A stretch of 37,688 nucleotides of DNA, taken from contig JAJCXS010000088.1 of NCBI GenBank assembly GCA_029263335.1, positions 1 through 37,688 of the forward strand, given 5' to 3'. The translations under genes were made by a program, and so were the position numbers. This DNA comes from Acidobacteriota bacterium. GTDB lineage: Bacteria > Acidobacteriota > UBA890 > WLXD01. Each line of letters begins with the position of its first letter. Positions within the stretch are counted from its first letter, which is position 1. The notes beneath the pieces are model-generated. The model was not told the origin of the DNA, searched no databases, and worked only from the letters and a program-made list of their open reading frames with translations. Below are positions 18,254-28,068 of this stretch, piece by piece.

Positions 18254-19483
18254 ATGACAACGGTGTTGCTGGGCGTCGGGATGTTCTCGACACTCATCCT
18301 GTCGCTGGTGGGTGTGCTGCTGGTGGCACGCAGCAAGCTCGTGGCGTCGGGTGCCGTGACCATCACCATCAACGATGATCCCGACAAGGCCTTGCAGACG
18401 CAGGCCGGCGGGACTCTGCTGGGCACCCTGGCCGACAACAAGATCTTCATCCCGTCCGCCTGTGGCGGCAAGGGTACTTGCGGTGTTTGCAAGGTGAGCG
18501 TGGCGGAGGGCGGCGGCGCGATGCTGCCGACCGAGACCAGCCACATTAGTCGTGGTGAAGCCCGTGAAGGCGCGCGGTTGGCCTGCCAGGTCAAGGTCAA
18601 GCAGGACATGAAGGTGGAGCTTCCCGGCGAGGTGTTCGACATGCGGCGCTGGGAGTGCACCGTGCGGTCGAACCGCAACGTCGCGACCTTCATCAAGGAG
18701 CTGGTGCTCGAACTACCAGAGGGCGAGGCGGTGCCCTTCCGTGCGGGCGGCTACATCCAGATCGAGGCTCCGCCGCACCAGGTCGACTACAAGGACATCG
18801 ATGTCGAGGACGAGTACCGTGCCGACTGGGACCAGTTCGACCTGTGGCGCTACGTGTCCACGGTCGATGAGCCGGTCACGCGTGCGTACTCGATGGCAAG
18901 CTATCCGGGCGAGGAGGGCATCATCATGCTCAACGTCCGCATCGCGTCGCCGCCACCGCGTATGCCCGACGTGCCTCCCGGCAAGATGTCCTCGTACATC
19001 TTCAATCTGAAGCCCGGTGACAAGGCCACCATTTCCGGCCCGTACGGCGAGTTCTTCGCGAAGGACACCAAGAACGAGATGTGTTTCCTCGGCGGTGGTG
19101 CCGGCATGGCGCCGATGCGTTCTCACATCTTCGATCAGCTCAAGACTCTGTGCGAAACCGAGCGGAAGATCACCTTCTGGTACGGCGCGCGCAGCCTGAA
19201 GGAAGCCTTCTACGGCGACGAGTTCGATGAACTGGCCGAAAAGTACGACAACTTCAGCTGGTACCTGGCGCTCTCGGACCCGCTGCCCGAGGACAATTGG
19301 ACCGGACTCGAGGGCTTTATCCATCAGGTCGCGAGCGACGAGTACCTGAGCGAGCATGATGCGCCGGAGGACATCGAGTACTACATCTGCGGGCCGCCCC
19401 TGATGTTGCAGGCGTGCCGACAGATGACCGAGGATCTGGGCGTCGAGCCAGAGAACGTCCTGTTCGACGATTTCGGCGGATGA
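18254..19483 (+). CDS. nqrF: Na+-translocating NADH:quinone reductase subunit F (NADH dehydrogenase)
   Basis: A 409-aa subunit and the electron entry point of the complex. It has one N-terminal membrane helix (residues 3-24), then a ferredoxin-type domain with Cys70, Cys76, Cys79 and Cys111 ([11 protein letters not shown] ... LACQVKV) for the 2Fe-2S cluster. A ferredoxin-reductase module follows, with FAD-binding RAYSMASYP and NADH-binding [16 protein letters not shown]. It takes hydride from NADH on the cytoplasmic side. Start ATG 18254 follows GGGGGAAGAG. The stop overlaps the apbE start by 4 bases (ATGA). Confidence 0.96.
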   Translation: MTTVLLGVGMFSTLILSLVGVLLVARSKLVASGAVTITINDDPDKALQTQAGGTLLGTLADNKIFIPSACGGKGTCGVCKVSVAEGGGAMLPTETSHISRGEAREGARLACQVKVKQDMKVELPGEVFDMRRWECTVRSNRNVATFIKELVLELPEGEAVPFRAGGYIQIEAPPHQVDYKDIDVEDEYRADWDQFDLWRYVSTVDEPVTRAYSMASYPGEEGIIMLNVRIASPPPRMPDVPPGKMSSYIFNLKPGDKATISGPYGEFFAKDTKNEMCFLGGGAGMAPMRSHIFDQLKTLCETERKITFWYGARSLKEAFYGDEFDELAEKYDNFSWYLALSDPLPEDNWTGLEGFIHQVASDEYLSEHDAPEDIEYYICGPPLMLQACRQMTEDLGVEPENVLFDDFGG

Positions 19484-20550
19484 GAAGCCAGGTAGCTCCA
19501 CGGCTGTGTCTGCTGGCGCTCGGCATCGGTGCGGCCGCGTGTGGCACCAGCGAGGCGCCTGCGTCCGGGTACACATACGAACTCAGTGGCGAGACTATGG
19601 CCACGACCTACACCATTCGCGTTGACTCCGACGTGCGGCCCTTCTCGGACGATGAACTCGGCGCGCGAGTGCAGGAGGTACTGGACGGTATCAACGGGCG
19701 GATGTCCACATACCTGGAGACCTCCGAGGTTTCGCAGATCAACCAGGCATTGCCCGACACGACCGTCGACTTGTCCGACGATACGTACTTTGTTCTCCAG
19801 TCGGCCTTCTTCCTGGCCGAGAGTTCGGGCGGCGCTTTCGACCCGACGGTAGGAGCACTGGTCAACGCGTGGGGTTTCGGCCCAGTGAACCCCGAGACGG
19901 CGCCGTCGACGCTCGAACTCGAAGCGATTCGTGCTCACACGGGAATCGAACTGATCGAAATGGATCGTGATAGCAGCAGCGTGCGGAAGCTGGATCGGCA
20001 GGCACGTGTCGACCTGTCAGCGATCGCGAAGGGCTACGCGGCCGACAAGGTGGGCGACCTGCTCGAGGAAAACGGTCTGCCTCGTTACATGGTGGAGGTG
20101 GGCGGTGAGGTTCTCGTGGGCGAAGCCAAGCGCGATGGATCGCCCTGGCGCATTGGTATCGAGACCCCCGACGTTGGCGCTCAACACTTGCAGCGAACGG
20201 TCCCGCTGACCGACTACGCGATGGCCACCTCGGGCAACTACCGCAACTTCTATGTGCTCGATGGCCGTACGGTTGGGCACACCATTGACCCTCGCGACGG
20301 CCAGCCCGTCGACCACAACGGGGCGTCGGTGTCGGTCATCCACGAGAGCTGCATGATGGCTGACGGCATGGCCACCGTTCTTATGGTCATGGGTCCAGAG
20401 GAAGGCTACGCTTGGGCGGAAGCCAGTGGAATTGCGGCGATGTTCGTGGTTCACGACGGCGTTCGATTCGTTGAGCGACTGACCCCGGCGTTCGCCGAGT
20501 TGGCCCGGGTCGAGCTGGAGCCGCCGGCCGAAGCGAACAAGGAGTCCTGA
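19480..20550 (+). CDS. apbE: FAD:protein FMN transferase, lipoprotein
   Basis: A 356-aa ApbE, which transfers FMN from FAD to a Thr of target flavoproteins (EC 2.7.1.180); here the targets would be the SGAT motifs of NqrB and NqrC. The N-terminus [21 protein letters not shown] is a lipoprotein signal with a lipobox ending at Cys, placing it on the periplasmic side where those domains sit. Family motifs are [50 protein letters not shown], and the metal-site region [12 protein letters not shown]. The ATG at 19480 overlaps the nqrF stop. The nqrM start lies 1 bp after its stop. Confidence 0.94.
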   Translation: MRSQVAPRLCLLALGIGAAACGTSEAPASGYTYELSGETMATTYTIRVDSDVRPFSDDELGARVQEVLDGINGRMSTYLETSEVSQINQALPDTTVDLSDDTYFVLQSAFFLAESSGGAFDPTVGALVNAWGFGPVNPETAPSTLELEAIRAHTGIELIEMDRDSSSVRKLDRQARVDLSAIAKGYAADKVGDLLEENGLPRYMVEVGGEVLVGEAKRDGSPWRIGIETPDVGAQHLQRTVPLTDYAMATSGNYRNFYVLDGRTVGHTIDPRDGQPVDHNGASVSVIHESCMMADGMATVLMVMGPEEGYAWAEASGIAAMFVVHDGVRFVERLTPAFAELARVELEPPAEANKES

Positions 20551-20551
20551 C

Positions 20552-20734
20552 GTGGGAATGGTCCTTTTGGTGGCTGCAGCCTTCGGGTTGATCATGCTGG
20601 CGATGGCGGTGGGAGTGATCTTCGCCAACCGACCGTTGCGCGGGTCCTGCGGAGGCCCCGCTGTTCTCGACCCGGACGGCAATCCGATGACCTGCCCAGA
20701 CTGCACTTGTGACGCCGCGGTTGACGTCGAATGA
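20552..20734 (+). CDS. nqrM: Nqr maturation protein NqrM
   Basis: A 60-aa protein with one N-terminal membrane helix ([20 protein letters not shown]) and a Cys-rich tail, [10 protein letters not shown]...MTCPDCTCD, with four cysteines. This is the NqrM (DUF539) pattern; in Vibrio the family is needed to place iron in the NqrD/NqrE site. The GTG start is preferred to ATG 20558, because AAGGAG lies 7 nt before the GTG. It overlaps the next gene by 4 bases (ATGA). Confidence 0.9.
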   Translation: MGMVLLVAAAFGLIMLAMAVGVIFANRPLRGSCGGPAVLDPDGNPMTCPDCTCDAAVDVE

Positions 20735-21114
20735 GGCTCTGCCGAAAGGCCGTCGCCGCGCTGGTCGTGGTGGTGTTGGCCGCGGTGTGGGCTGCTCCGG
20801 CCAGTGGCAGCTTGCACCTTCGCCTGACCAAGAGTGCTCCTGCCAAGGATGCGGAACTGGGAGCTGCACCCGCCGAGATTCGTCTGTGGTTCTCACAGAA
20901 TGTCGAGCTGAGCGTCAGCAGCATCAAGTTGACCGCGGCGGATGGCGACGAGATCGATCTTGGTAAGGTCGAGACCGCCGAGGCCGACGTGCTCGTTGCC
21001 ACAACGCCATCTGGGCTGGCGGCGGGCGTCTATCAAGTTGCCTGGCGGACATCGAGCGGTGATGGCCACCCGATCAGGGGAACGTTCGACTTTGCGGTGG
21101 CGGCCACAGAGTAG
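20731..21114 (+). CDS. CopC-domain copper-binding-type periplasmic protein
   Basis: A 127-aa exported protein: signal peptide [26 protein letters not shown], then a CopC-like beta-sandwich. Family features are [27 protein letters not shown] near the mature N-terminus and [17 protein letters not shown] at the C-terminus. The N-terminal His and the D-G-H motif correspond to Cu(II) ligands of CopC. No CopD or YcnJ partner is present. The 4-base overlap with nqrM makes it the last gene of the nqr operon, an unexpected place for a copper protein. Whether it binds copper here is untested. Confidence 0.85.
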   Translation: MRLCRKAVAALVVVVLAAVWAAPASGSLHLRLTKSAPAKDAELGAAPAEIRLWFSQNVELSVSSIKLTAADGDEIDLGKVETAEADVLVATTPSGLAAGVYQVAWRTSSGDGHPIRGTFDFAVAATE

Positions 21115-21155
21115 AATCCGTACGGTTCTGCAACACCCGGATCGGAGTCTGCGGC

Positions 21156-21572
21156 ATGGCCGAATTGAAGACCAAGAAGAACGACGCCAGCGTTGGTGAA
21201 TTCCTGGCCGGCGTCGATGCAGCGCGGCAGGCGGACTGCGCCAAGATCGTCGAGATCATGAGCCGGGTTACGGGGGAGCCGGCCACGATGTGGGGCGCCA
21301 GTATCGTCGGCTTTGGTCAATACACGTACAAGTATGCTAGCGGCCGTCAGGGAGACTGGATGGCCGCGGGATTCTCGCCGCGCAAGGCGAACCTGACGCT
21401 CTACATCATGTCCGGGTTTTCGGGGTACGACGATCTGATGGCCAAGCTCGGTAAGCACTCGACTGGTAAGTCGTGCCTCTACGTGAAGAGGTTGGCGGAT
21501 ATCGATCTGATCGTGCTCGAGCAGCTCGTCCGGGCGTCGGTGGACCATATCCAGGGCAAGTACGGCAAGTGA
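21156..21572 (+). CDS. DUF1801 domain-containing protein
   Basis: A 138-aa cytoplasmic protein with the DUF1801 pattern: MWGASIVGFGQYTYKYASGR, GDWMAAGFSPRKANLTLYIM, GKHSTGKSCLYVKRLADID. The function of the family is not established. GGAG lies 9 nt before the ATG. The stop overlaps the GTG start of the CoA ligase gene by GTGA, so the two are probably co-expressed. A 41-bp gap separates it from the nqr operon with no obvious terminator, so read-through is possible. Confidence 0.88.
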   Translation: MAELKTKKNDASVGEFLAGVDAARQADCAKIVEIMSRVTGEPATMWGASIVGFGQYTYKYASGRQGDWMAAGFSPRKANLTLYIMSGFSGYDDLMAKLGKHSTGKSCLYVKRLADIDLIVLEQLVRASVDHIQGKYGK

Positions 21573-23176
21573 ACGCGGCGACGCAGTTCGTCGACGCGAA
21601 CGTCGAGGCCGGAAGAGCCGACGAGGTGGCCATACGGTACGTGGCCAACGACGGCGCGTACACGTACGGCGACGTTTGGGAATCGACAAACCGGGTGGGC
21701 AACGCACTGCGCGCGCTCGATGTCGATCTCGAGCAGCGAGTCGCGCTCCTGATGCTCGATGGGCCGGATTTCGTTGCCAGTTTCTTTGGCGCGATCAAGG
21801 CAGGAATCATTCCGGTGCCTCTCAACACGCTGCTCAAGCCCGACGAGTACGAATACCTGCTCAACGACTCCCGAGCTCGCGCGTTGATCGTTTCCGCGCC
21901 CCTCTTGTCGGTGATCGCGCCGATCCGTGGCCGACTTCGCTACTTGCGCCATCTGATCGTGGCCGATCCTCTTCCCACGCCGGAGCAGGCACCCGGGCCC
22001 GAGCTGCCCTCTGCGGCCGGCGGGCAATCCGTGCACGCCCTGCGCGACCTCGTGGGCGCGGCGTCGCCGGAGTTGTCTCCGGAGCCGATGCACTCCGACG
22101 ATCCGTGTTTTTGGCTCTACAGTTCCGGCACGACGGGTTTCCCCAAGGGAGCCGTTCACCTGCAACACGACATGGGTGTTTGCTCGGACACCTACGCCAA
22201 GCACGTGCTGGAGATCGCCTCCGACGACGTCACGTTTTCCGTAGCCAAACTGTTCTTCGCCTATGGGCTGGGCAACGCGCTGTACTTCCCGTTTCGCGTC
22301 GGCGCCACGACGGTGCTGGACCATCGACGCCCAACTCCAGCTAACATCTTCGATACGCTGCGACGCTACGAGCCGACGATCTTCTATTCCGTGCCGACGA
22401 ACTACGGCGCCCTGTTGGCCGATGCGGAACTGCCCGCCTGCGAAGCTCTGGCGAGCCTGAGACTGTGCGTTTCCGCGGGCGAGGCGTTGCCGCAGGCGCT
22501 CTACGAGCGCTGGAAGGCACGCTACGGTCTGGAGATCCTCGACGGCATCGGCTCGACCGAGGTCTTGCAGATGTTCATCTCCAACCGGAGCGGCGCGGTC
22601 AAGCCCGGATCAAGCGGCCAGATCGTGCCGGGATATGCGGCCCGGATCGTCGATGGGGACGGGAGCGAGGTCGCCGTTGGAGAGGTCGGCGATCTGCTCA
22701 TCAAGGGCGATTCGACCTGCGCCCATTACTGGAATCGGCACGAGCAGACGAAGGCGACGATCCTGGGGGAATGGATCCGTACCGGTGACAAGTACAAGCT
22801 CGATGAAGATGGCTACTTCTGGTACCAGGGTCGGGGCGACGACATGTTGAAGGTCGGCGGTATCTGGGTGTCGCCGTTCGAGGTCGAGGCGGCGGTGCTC
22901 GAGCATCCGGACGTGCTCGAGGTGGCGGTCGTTGGTGCCGAGGACGAAGACGAGTTGGTCAAGCCCCGAGCGTTCGTGGTTCTTCGCGCAGAGTCCGCGC
23001 GGCAGTCGGACGCTGATGCTGCCGCGCGAAAGGCCACGGAGATCCAGGAGTTCGTGAAGGCGCGGATCGCTCCCTACAAGTACCCGCGATGGGTCGAGTT
23101 TCTCGATGAGCTGCCGAAAACGGCTACCGGCAAGATCCAGCGCTATCGCCTAAGGGAACCGAGCGCGAACGGCTAG
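21569..23176 (+). CDS. Benzoate-CoA-ligase-family acyl-CoA synthetase
   Basis: A 535-aa ANL-superfamily enzyme that would join an (aromatic) carboxylic acid to CoA with ATP to AMP conversion. Visible motifs are the P-loop-like YSSGTTGFPKGAVHLQHDM (about residues 183-201), the adenylation motif LDGIGSTEVLQMFISNR, the hinge GDKYKLDEDGYFWYQGRGDDMLKVGG, and the C-terminal catalytic Lys region LPKTATGKIQRYRLRE. The aromatic specificity is suggested by overall resemblance to benzoate-CoA ligases; no aromatic-degradation genes are nearby. The GTG start at 21569 overlaps the DUF1801 stop. The stop shares CTAG with the convergent downstream gene. Confidence 0.88.
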   Translation: MNAATQFVDANVEAGRADEVAIRYVANDGAYTYGDVWESTNRVGNALRALDVDLEQRVALLMLDGPDFVASFFGAIKAGIIPVPLNTLLKPDEYEYLLNDSRARALIVSAPLLSVIAPIRGRLRYLRHLIVADPLPTPEQAPGPELPSAAGGQSVHALRDLVGAASPELSPEPMHSDDPCFWLYSSGTTGFPKGAVHLQHDMGVCSDTYAKHVLEIASDDVTFSVAKLFFAYGLGNALYFPFRVGATTVLDHRRPTPANIFDTLRRYEPTIFYSVPTNYGALLADAELPACEALASLRLCVSAGEALPQALYERWKARYGLEILDGIGSTEVLQMFISNRSGAVKPGSSGQIVPGYAARIVDGDGSEVAVGEVGDLLIKGDSTCAHYWNRHEQTKATILGEWIRTGDKYKLDEDGYFWYQGRGDDMLKVGGIWVSPFEVEAAVLEHPDVLEVAVVGAEDEDELVKPRAFVVLRAESARQSDADAAARKATEIQEFVKARIAPYKYPRWVEFLDELPKTATGKIQRYRLREPSANG

Positions 23177-24261
23177 TCCGCTTCGACCTCGCTGACCAGC
23201 ACGCCGCTCGCCATGTCTTCTCGCGTGCGCTCGTGCAGGCTCTCATCCGACATCTCCTGATGTGCTTTTTCCGCCTTGCGCAGGGCTCCGCGCTTGGCGA
23301 AGGCCAGGTGGCATATCGGATCGCCGGGCGACACCGAGGGCATGGTCGTCATGCCGAGAACGATGCCCCCACGCGGTGAGTTGACGACGCTGAGTTCGTC
23401 TCCAAGCAGGCTGGTGTTGGTGGCGATCGGCGTGCCCCTTTCGACCAGGTCGCCGGGGGCGACGTGGAACTGCAGAAAACCACCGTGGCGCGCGCGGATC
23501 CACGTTGTCGTGTCGGTTTCGAACCTGTAGGGAGGCTGCTCGACCCTACCGGCAACCATATCGAGGTGGACGAGACAGTTTCGTACTCCACGCAGGGTGT
23601 ACTCCACCACCGTGCGCTCCACCTTCCAGGTTTCGCCGGCCTCGAAAGCTACAGTCGGGCACGAGCGCTTGGTGGCGACGTTGCGCAGTGACCCCTGCGG
23701 CCCCTTGCTGCCTACGATCAGCTCCGTCCCGAAGGCGCGGGCAAAAGACGCGAGCTTGGGGTGGGTCATGTCGGCCCGGATGTTGGGGAAGTTGGTTCTG
23801 CGTACCGCCGCGGTGTGCAGATCGATGCCGTAGTCGCAGCGGGCCACGACCGCGTCCATGAGGGCCCGGGCCACCCGACTCGCCACGCTGCCGCTCTTGG
23901 AGCCGGGGAAGCAGCGGTTCAGGTCGCGTCGATCGGGGAGATAGCGCGAGTGACGCTCGAAGCCGAGCAGGTTCACGACGGGCACCAGAACAAGAGCTCC
24001 CGCGCTCAGTTCAAACCGCTGTTCCGTGATCAGGTTGCGGATCGACCCGACCCCGTTGATCTCGTCGCCATGCACGGCTGCCGTAACAAAAACCGTCGGC
24101 CCGGGTTCAGTCCCACGGCGAACGTACACCGGGATGTCCAGACTCATACCCGAGTACGACTCCGAGATGGTGAGCCGGACCTCGGCGTTGTCACCGGGGG
24201 CAATTCGCACATCGCCCCATCGGCCAACATCGGGGCGTTGTTTTCGAGCGGCAGGAGTCAC
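23173..24261 (-). CDS. AstE/AspA-family (succinylglutamate desuccinylase / aspartoacylase) zinc hydrolase
   Basis: A 362-aa carboxypeptidase-like zinc hydrolase. Metal ligands are His64 and Glu67 in TAAVHGDEINGVGS and His149 in YGIDLHTAAVR. DRRDLNRCFPG (110-120) is the substrate-Arg segment typical of the family. The C-terminal 120 residues carry a lipoyl-like beta domain (HVAPGDLVERGTPIATNTSLLG; SPRGGIVLGM). Members deacylate N-acyl amino acids or similar amides; the substrate here is unknown. The start is GTG at 24261. A 17-codon frame (MNTAKPPCDQATEPARQ) ends in a TGA that overlaps this GTG and could couple translation. It is convergent with the CoA ligase gene. Confidence 0.86.
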   Translation of the reverse strand: MTPAARKQRPDVGRWGDVRIAPGDNAEVRLTISESYSGMSLDIPVYVRRGTEPGPTVFVTAAVHGDEINGVGSIRNLITEQRFELSAGALVLVPVVNLLGFERHSRYLPDRRDLNRCFPGSKSGSVASRVARALMDAVVARCDYGIDLHTAAVRRTNFPNIRADMTHPKLASFARAFGTELIVGSKGPQGSLRNVATKRSCPTVAFEAGETWKVERTVVEYTLRGVRNCLVHLDMVAGRVEQPPYRFETDTTTWIRARHGGFLQFHVAPGDLVERGTPIATNTSLLGDELSVVNSPRGGIVLGMTTMPSVSPGDPICHLAFAKRGALRKAEKAHQEMSDESLHERTREDMASGVLVSEVEAD

Positions 24262-24403
24262 TGGCGTGCAGGTTCAGTCGCTTGGTCGCAGGGGGGCTTT
24301 GCGGTGTTCATGCCTTGCTCCTGAATCAGATTCCAGCGTGGAGCCCGGGGAAGGGCCGGCGCGATTCTAGCAGGAGCGGGGACGGCCGCCATGCCGGGCG
24401 GCG

Positions 24404-26611
24404 CTACCGCGTGGGCGCGGCATCTTGCTGTTGTAGGGTGGCGACCGTGTCGGATCCTTCGGTGATCAGAATCCGCTGGTTGATGCCCACCCGACGAAAG
24501 ATCTGGCGCTCGCCGCTGGCCGGCCAGAGTACTTCCAGCCGCTCCAGATGCTTCGCCGAACCCAGACCGAGGTGCAGCCGGTGAGGGTTGGCACCGTAAC
24601 TGCCGGTGCCACCGACGATCCGACGTAGGGTGCGGGCAACATCTCCATCCTTGAACTCGGCGCGGACGACAGCGCCGGTGCCGAAGTGGTTCGATTGCTC
24701 ACCGCGTAGTTCGATCGCCAGCCAATTGCCGTCGAAGCCAGGGTTCTCGTAGAGGGCGTCACGAAACCGATCGCGCGGCAGGAGACCACCGATTCTGCCG
24801 TAGACGTCCTGATCGCCGTCGTTGTCGTAGTCGGCGAAGACCACCGCCTGCCCGTTCTGGAGATGGCCGAACCCGCCCGCCCAGGTGACGTCCTGGAACG
24901 CGGTGCCAGCGCGATTCCTGTACATCAGGTTGGGAATCACCGCCTCGACGCCGGGGTATCCGGTCCCGACGTAGAAGTCGAGGAAACCGTCGTTGTCGAG
25001 ATCACCGAAGTTCGCGCCGGTGGCCAGCATGACCCTGCCGAGACCGTACTCTTCGGTCGCGTTGAGGAACCCTCCCTCTCCGTCGTTCAGGTACAGCCGC
25101 GGCGTGTCACCCGGCTGGCTGCGACCCAGCAGGCTGGCGGCGTAGTACCACAGGTCGGGGATGGCGACCTGGGGAGTGCGATAACTGTTCACAAGCAGGT
25201 CGAGGTCGTCGTCGTTGTCCACGTCCCAGAACCACACCGTGTAGCTGTGCTTGGGGTCGGCGACGCCCAGCTCGGCCGCAACATCCACGAAGCTCTCGCC
25301 GTCGTTGCGGTAGAGACGGTTCTGGCCGCGAAAATAGGAGACGTAGAGGTCGGCGTCGCCATCGTTGTCGTAGTCGGCCCAGGCGGCTCCCACCGCTTGC
25401 CCCGCGCCGCGTACTCCGGCAGCGCTTCCTATTTCCTCGAATGTGCCGTTGCCCCGGTTACGGAACAGCTCGCTGTGCCAGCCGCGCTCGCCGCCCGAGT
25501 CATTGGCGACGTACAGGTCGAGGTCGCCGTCGTTGTCGTAGTCGGCCCAGGCCGCGGCCGTGGAGGGATAATGATTGTCACCCAGCCCGACATCCAAGGT
25601 TACGTCGGTGAAGGTGTTGTCGCCGTTGTTGCGCAGCAGAGAGTTGGGGTGCCGACCCAGTTCGCCCAGCCAGCCACCACGGACGACGAACACATCCAGA
25701 TCGCCGTCATTGTCGTAGTCCGCCTGCGTCAGATTGACGCCACCGGTGATGCCGATAAGGCCCGCCTCGGCGGTGACATCCTCGAAGCTCCCGCTGCCGT
25801 CATTTCGCAGGTACTGGATGTTGTCCGACAGGTCGGCGGACGACAGCACCATGTCGATCCAGCCGTCGCCGTCAAAATCGTCGGCCGCCATTCCGCCTCC
25901 GCTGCTGAACGTGTCGACACCGATATCGGCCGAGACGTCGCGGAAGACAGGAAACGTCGGAGCTGCCCCATCGAGGAGGGTCGAATCGAGACGGTGCCGA
26001 CGCGGCACGCCCTCCGGGTAGTCGCCGCCGAGCATGTGGGCCACGTTCAGCAGCCACTGCCCGGCCATGTGCTCCGGCACCTCCGGCTGCGTCAGGTTGA
26101 CGACCGTGGTCAGGTTCTCGATTGCGTCTTTTAGTGCCTCCTGGTCCGGAAGGCTCTGTCCCGGCCGGATCGGGAGGGTGCAGCGTTCGGATGCCTCCGC
26201 GCCGCGGCAGTTGCCGACCATGGCCTGGCGCAAGAAAAAGGCCCCCATCCAGAAGCGACTCATCATGGTCAACCGCAGGCGCTTGCTTGCCGTTAACAGT
26301 TCCACGTTGCGTGCCACCTCGTCGAGATGTTCGAAGGCGATGGCCGGTCGAGCGGCTCGCAGCTCCGCCTCGGCCAGTCGCTGGATCATCGCCGTCTGCT
26401 GCATCAGACCGACCTGGTGCGGCAGGTCGCGCACACGCTGACGCTGATGATCCGCTGCCTGCAGGTACTGCGTGCCGAACGGCTCGCGCTCGTCGATCTC
26501 GGCGAGCAGCGCCAGCATCTGGTCGTGCGAGGATTCTCGGCCACTCTGGGCGCTCGCGCTGGCGGACGAAAGGACGAGCAGCGCTAAGGTAGCGGCGAGG
26601 ATGCGTTGCAT
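24404..26611 (-). CDS. Secreted FG-GAP/VCBS-repeat protein with ASPIC/UnbV domain
   Basis: A 735-aa exported protein (signal peptide MQRILAATLALLVLSSASASAQ; ATG at 26611). Residues about 25-180 are helical and TPR-like. Residues about 190-610 form a beta-propeller of FG-GAP/VCBS repeats with seven D-x-D-x-D-type Ca2+-binding loops, for example DFDGDGWID, DYDNDGDLD (twice), DYDNDGDAD, DVDNDDDLD, DLDNDGFLD and DYDNDGDQD. The C-terminus is an ASPIC/UnbV domain (HFGTGAVVRAEF...GGTGSYGANPHRLHLGLG). Such CRTAC1-like proteins are frequent in Acidobacteriota and marine bacteria and are thought to act at the cell surface. The exact role is unknown. Confidence 0.9.
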   Translation of the reverse strand: MQRILAATLALLVLSSASASAQSGRESSHDQMLALLAEIDEREPFGTQYLQAADHQRQRVRDLPHQVGLMQQTAMIQRLAEAELRAARPAIAFEHLDEVARNVELLTASKRLRLTMMSRFWMGAFFLRQAMVGNCRGAEASERCTLPIRPGQSLPDQEALKDAIENLTTVVNLTQPEVPEHMAGQWLLNVAHMLGGDYPEGVPRRHRLDSTLLDGAAPTFPVFRDVSADIGVDTFSSGGGMAADDFDGDGWIDMVLSSADLSDNIQYLRNDGSGSFEDVTAEAGLIGITGGVNLTQADYDNDGDLDVFVVRGGWLGELGRHPNSLLRNNGDNTFTDVTLDVGLGDNHYPSTAAAWADYDNDGDLDLYVANDSGGERGWHSELFRNRGNGTFEEIGSAAGVRGAGQAVGAAWADYDNDGDADLYVSYFRGQNRLYRNDGESFVDVAAELGVADPKHSYTVWFWDVDNDDDLDLLVNSYRTPQVAIPDLWYYAASLLGRSQPGDTPRLYLNDGEGGFLNATEEYGLGRVMLATGANFGDLDNDGFLDFYVGTGYPGVEAVIPNLMYRNRAGTAFQDVTWAGGFGHLQNGQAVVFADYDNDGDQDVYGRIGGLLPRDRFRDALYENPGFDGNWLAIELRGEQSNHFGTGAVVRAEFKDGDVARTLRRIVGGTGSYGANPHRLHLGLGSAKHLERLEVLWPASGERQIFRRVGINQRILITEGSDTVATLQQQDAAPTR

Positions 26612-26800
26612 AGGGCCGGCGGTGGGGGCGGGGGACAACGTGCGGGCTGACTTGAGCGTACGGGACCGGCGTTACGAATGCACGGCCGACGGCTCCTGTC
26701 CGATTGCTGGGCCGCTGCCCGGTACCGGATTACAATAGCCCTCGCCGCGCCCGGCCGAGCGGAAGGGGTGACGGCACCACACCCACAGATGGAATGAAGC

Positions 26801-27487
26801 ATGGCGAATCACAGCATCAGGCCCCGACTGTTCAAATTCCTCAATGATTTGGCCGCGAACAACACTCGCGACTGGTTCAAGGCGAACTCCTCGCGCTACG
26901 AACAGGACCTTCGTGGTCCAGCGCTGGAGTTCATCGAGGCTTTCGAAACTCGTCTGCACAAGATCAGCCCATTCTTCGTGGCGTCGGCCAAGAAGGCAGG
27001 GGGCTCGCTATTTCGTATTCATCGTGACGTCAGGTTCTCCAAGGACAAGAGGCCCTACAAGACCAACACAGGCATTCAGTTCCGTCACGAAGCAGGCAAG
27101 GACGCACATGCTCCGGGGTTCTATCTGCACCTGGAACCGAAATCGGTATTCGTGGCGGTGGGCAGCTGGCGGCCGGACACGCCAACCGTCACGGCGATTC
27201 GTGAGGGCATCGTGGCCAATCCGACCGGATGGAAGCGCGCCATTGGCGGCAAGCGATTCAAGGGAACCTACGAACTGTCGGGCGAGTCGCTCAAGCGCGC
27301 CCCGCGCGGTTTCGATTCGGATCATCCGCTCGTGGAGGACCTCAAGCGCAAGGACTTCATCGCCGTGCGCAAGCTCACCCAGAAGGCTGTTTGCGCCGAC
27401 ACCTTCGATAGCGACCTGGCAGCGCTGTTTCGCGCGGGCGCGCCATTGATGAAGTTTCTCTGCGACGCCGTCGACGTTCCGTTCTAG
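26801..27487 (+). CDS. DUF2461 domain-containing protein
   Basis: A 228-aa cytoplasmic protein of the DUF2461 (TIGR02453) family. Motifs are LFKFLNDLAANNTRDWFKANSSRYE at the N-terminus, FRIHRDVRFSKDKRPYKTN in the middle, and GFYLHLEPKSVFVAVGSWRPD. No biochemical function is established for the family. It is preceded by GGAATGAAGC. Divergent from the FG-GAP gene upstream and convergent with pdxH, with which it shares the stop tetranucleotide CTAG. Confidence 0.9.
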   Translation: MANHSIRPRLFKFLNDLAANNTRDWFKANSSRYEQDLRGPALEFIEAFETRLHKISPFFVASAKKAGGSLFRIHRDVRFSKDKRPYKTNTGIQFRHEAGKDAHAPGFYLHLEPKSVFVAVGSWRPDTPTVTAIREGIVANPTGWKRAIGGKRFKGTYELSGESLKRAPRGFDSDHPLVEDLKRKDFIAVRKLTQKAVCADTFDSDLAALFRAGAPLMKFLCDAVDVPF

Positions 27488-28068
27488 GGGTAGAGCATCT
27501 CGCGCTGCCACTTGCCGTCGTCGCTGCGCGTGTACAGGAAACGATCGTGCAGCCGGCCGAGGCGAGACTCCCAGAACTCGATTCGCTCGGGGCTGACTAC
27601 GTAGCCACCCCAGTGGGGAGGGCGGGGAACGCTGCGGCCCAAGCGCCGGGCTTTCTCCTGCAGATATCGCCCGATGAGCTCGCGACGGTTTTGCAGCGGC
27701 TGGCTCTGGAGCGAGGCCCAGGCACCCAGTTGGCTCTGTCGCGCCCTGCTCGCGAAATACTCGTCGGCTTCGCCTGCCGGGACTCGTGTCACCGACCCTT
27801 CCACCCGGATCTGCACGGCGAGCGTGGGCCAGTAGAACACCAACGCCGCGTGCGCGTTGTCCGATAGCTGCGCGGCCTTGCGCGAGTCGTAGTTCGTGTA
27901 GAAGGTGAAGCCACGCTCGTCGACTTCCTTCAGCAGTACCATTCGCGCTGAGGGCCTGCCGTCCAACCCTGTGGTCGCGAGTGTCATGGCGGTCGCTCGT
28001 TGCGGCTCGCCCGCGGCCTGGGCCCGTGCGAAGAGACGCTGGAATCTTTCGATCGGGTCGGAGGACAT
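27484..28068 (-). CDS. pdxH: Pyridoxamine 5'-phosphate oxidase
   Basis: A 194-aa FMN-dependent oxidase (EC 1.4.3.5) that makes pyridoxal 5'-phosphate from pyridoxine or pyridoxamine phosphate. Typical motifs are ATTGLDGRPSARMVLLKEVDERGFTFYTNYDSRKAAQL (FMN phosphate contacts), FYWPTLAVQIRVEGSVTRV, and the C-terminal signature PHWGGYVVSPERIEFWE followed by LHDRFLYTR and WQREMLYP. The start at 28068 gives the family N-terminus, although no clear ribosome-binding site precedes it. The upstream 300 bp contain nested inverted repeats described separately. Confidence 0.94.
   Translation of the reverse strand: MSSDPIERFQRLFARAQAAGEPQRATAMTLATTGLDGRPSARMVLLKEVDERGFTFYTNYDSRKAAQLSDNAHAALVFYWPTLAVQIRVEGSVTRVPAGEADEYFASRARQSQLGAWASLQSQPLQNRRELIGRYLQEKARRLGRSVPRPPHWGGYVVSPERIEFWESRLGRLHDRFLYTRSDDGKWQREMLYP

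Noticed and set aside
24800..25900. Regularly spaced repeats resembling a CRISPR array or tandem repeat
   Set aside because: The repeated cgtcgttgtcgtagtcggc-like strings are the coding sequence of D-x-D-N-D-G-D calcium-binding loops in the FG-GAP propeller, with irregular spacing and an intact reading frame.
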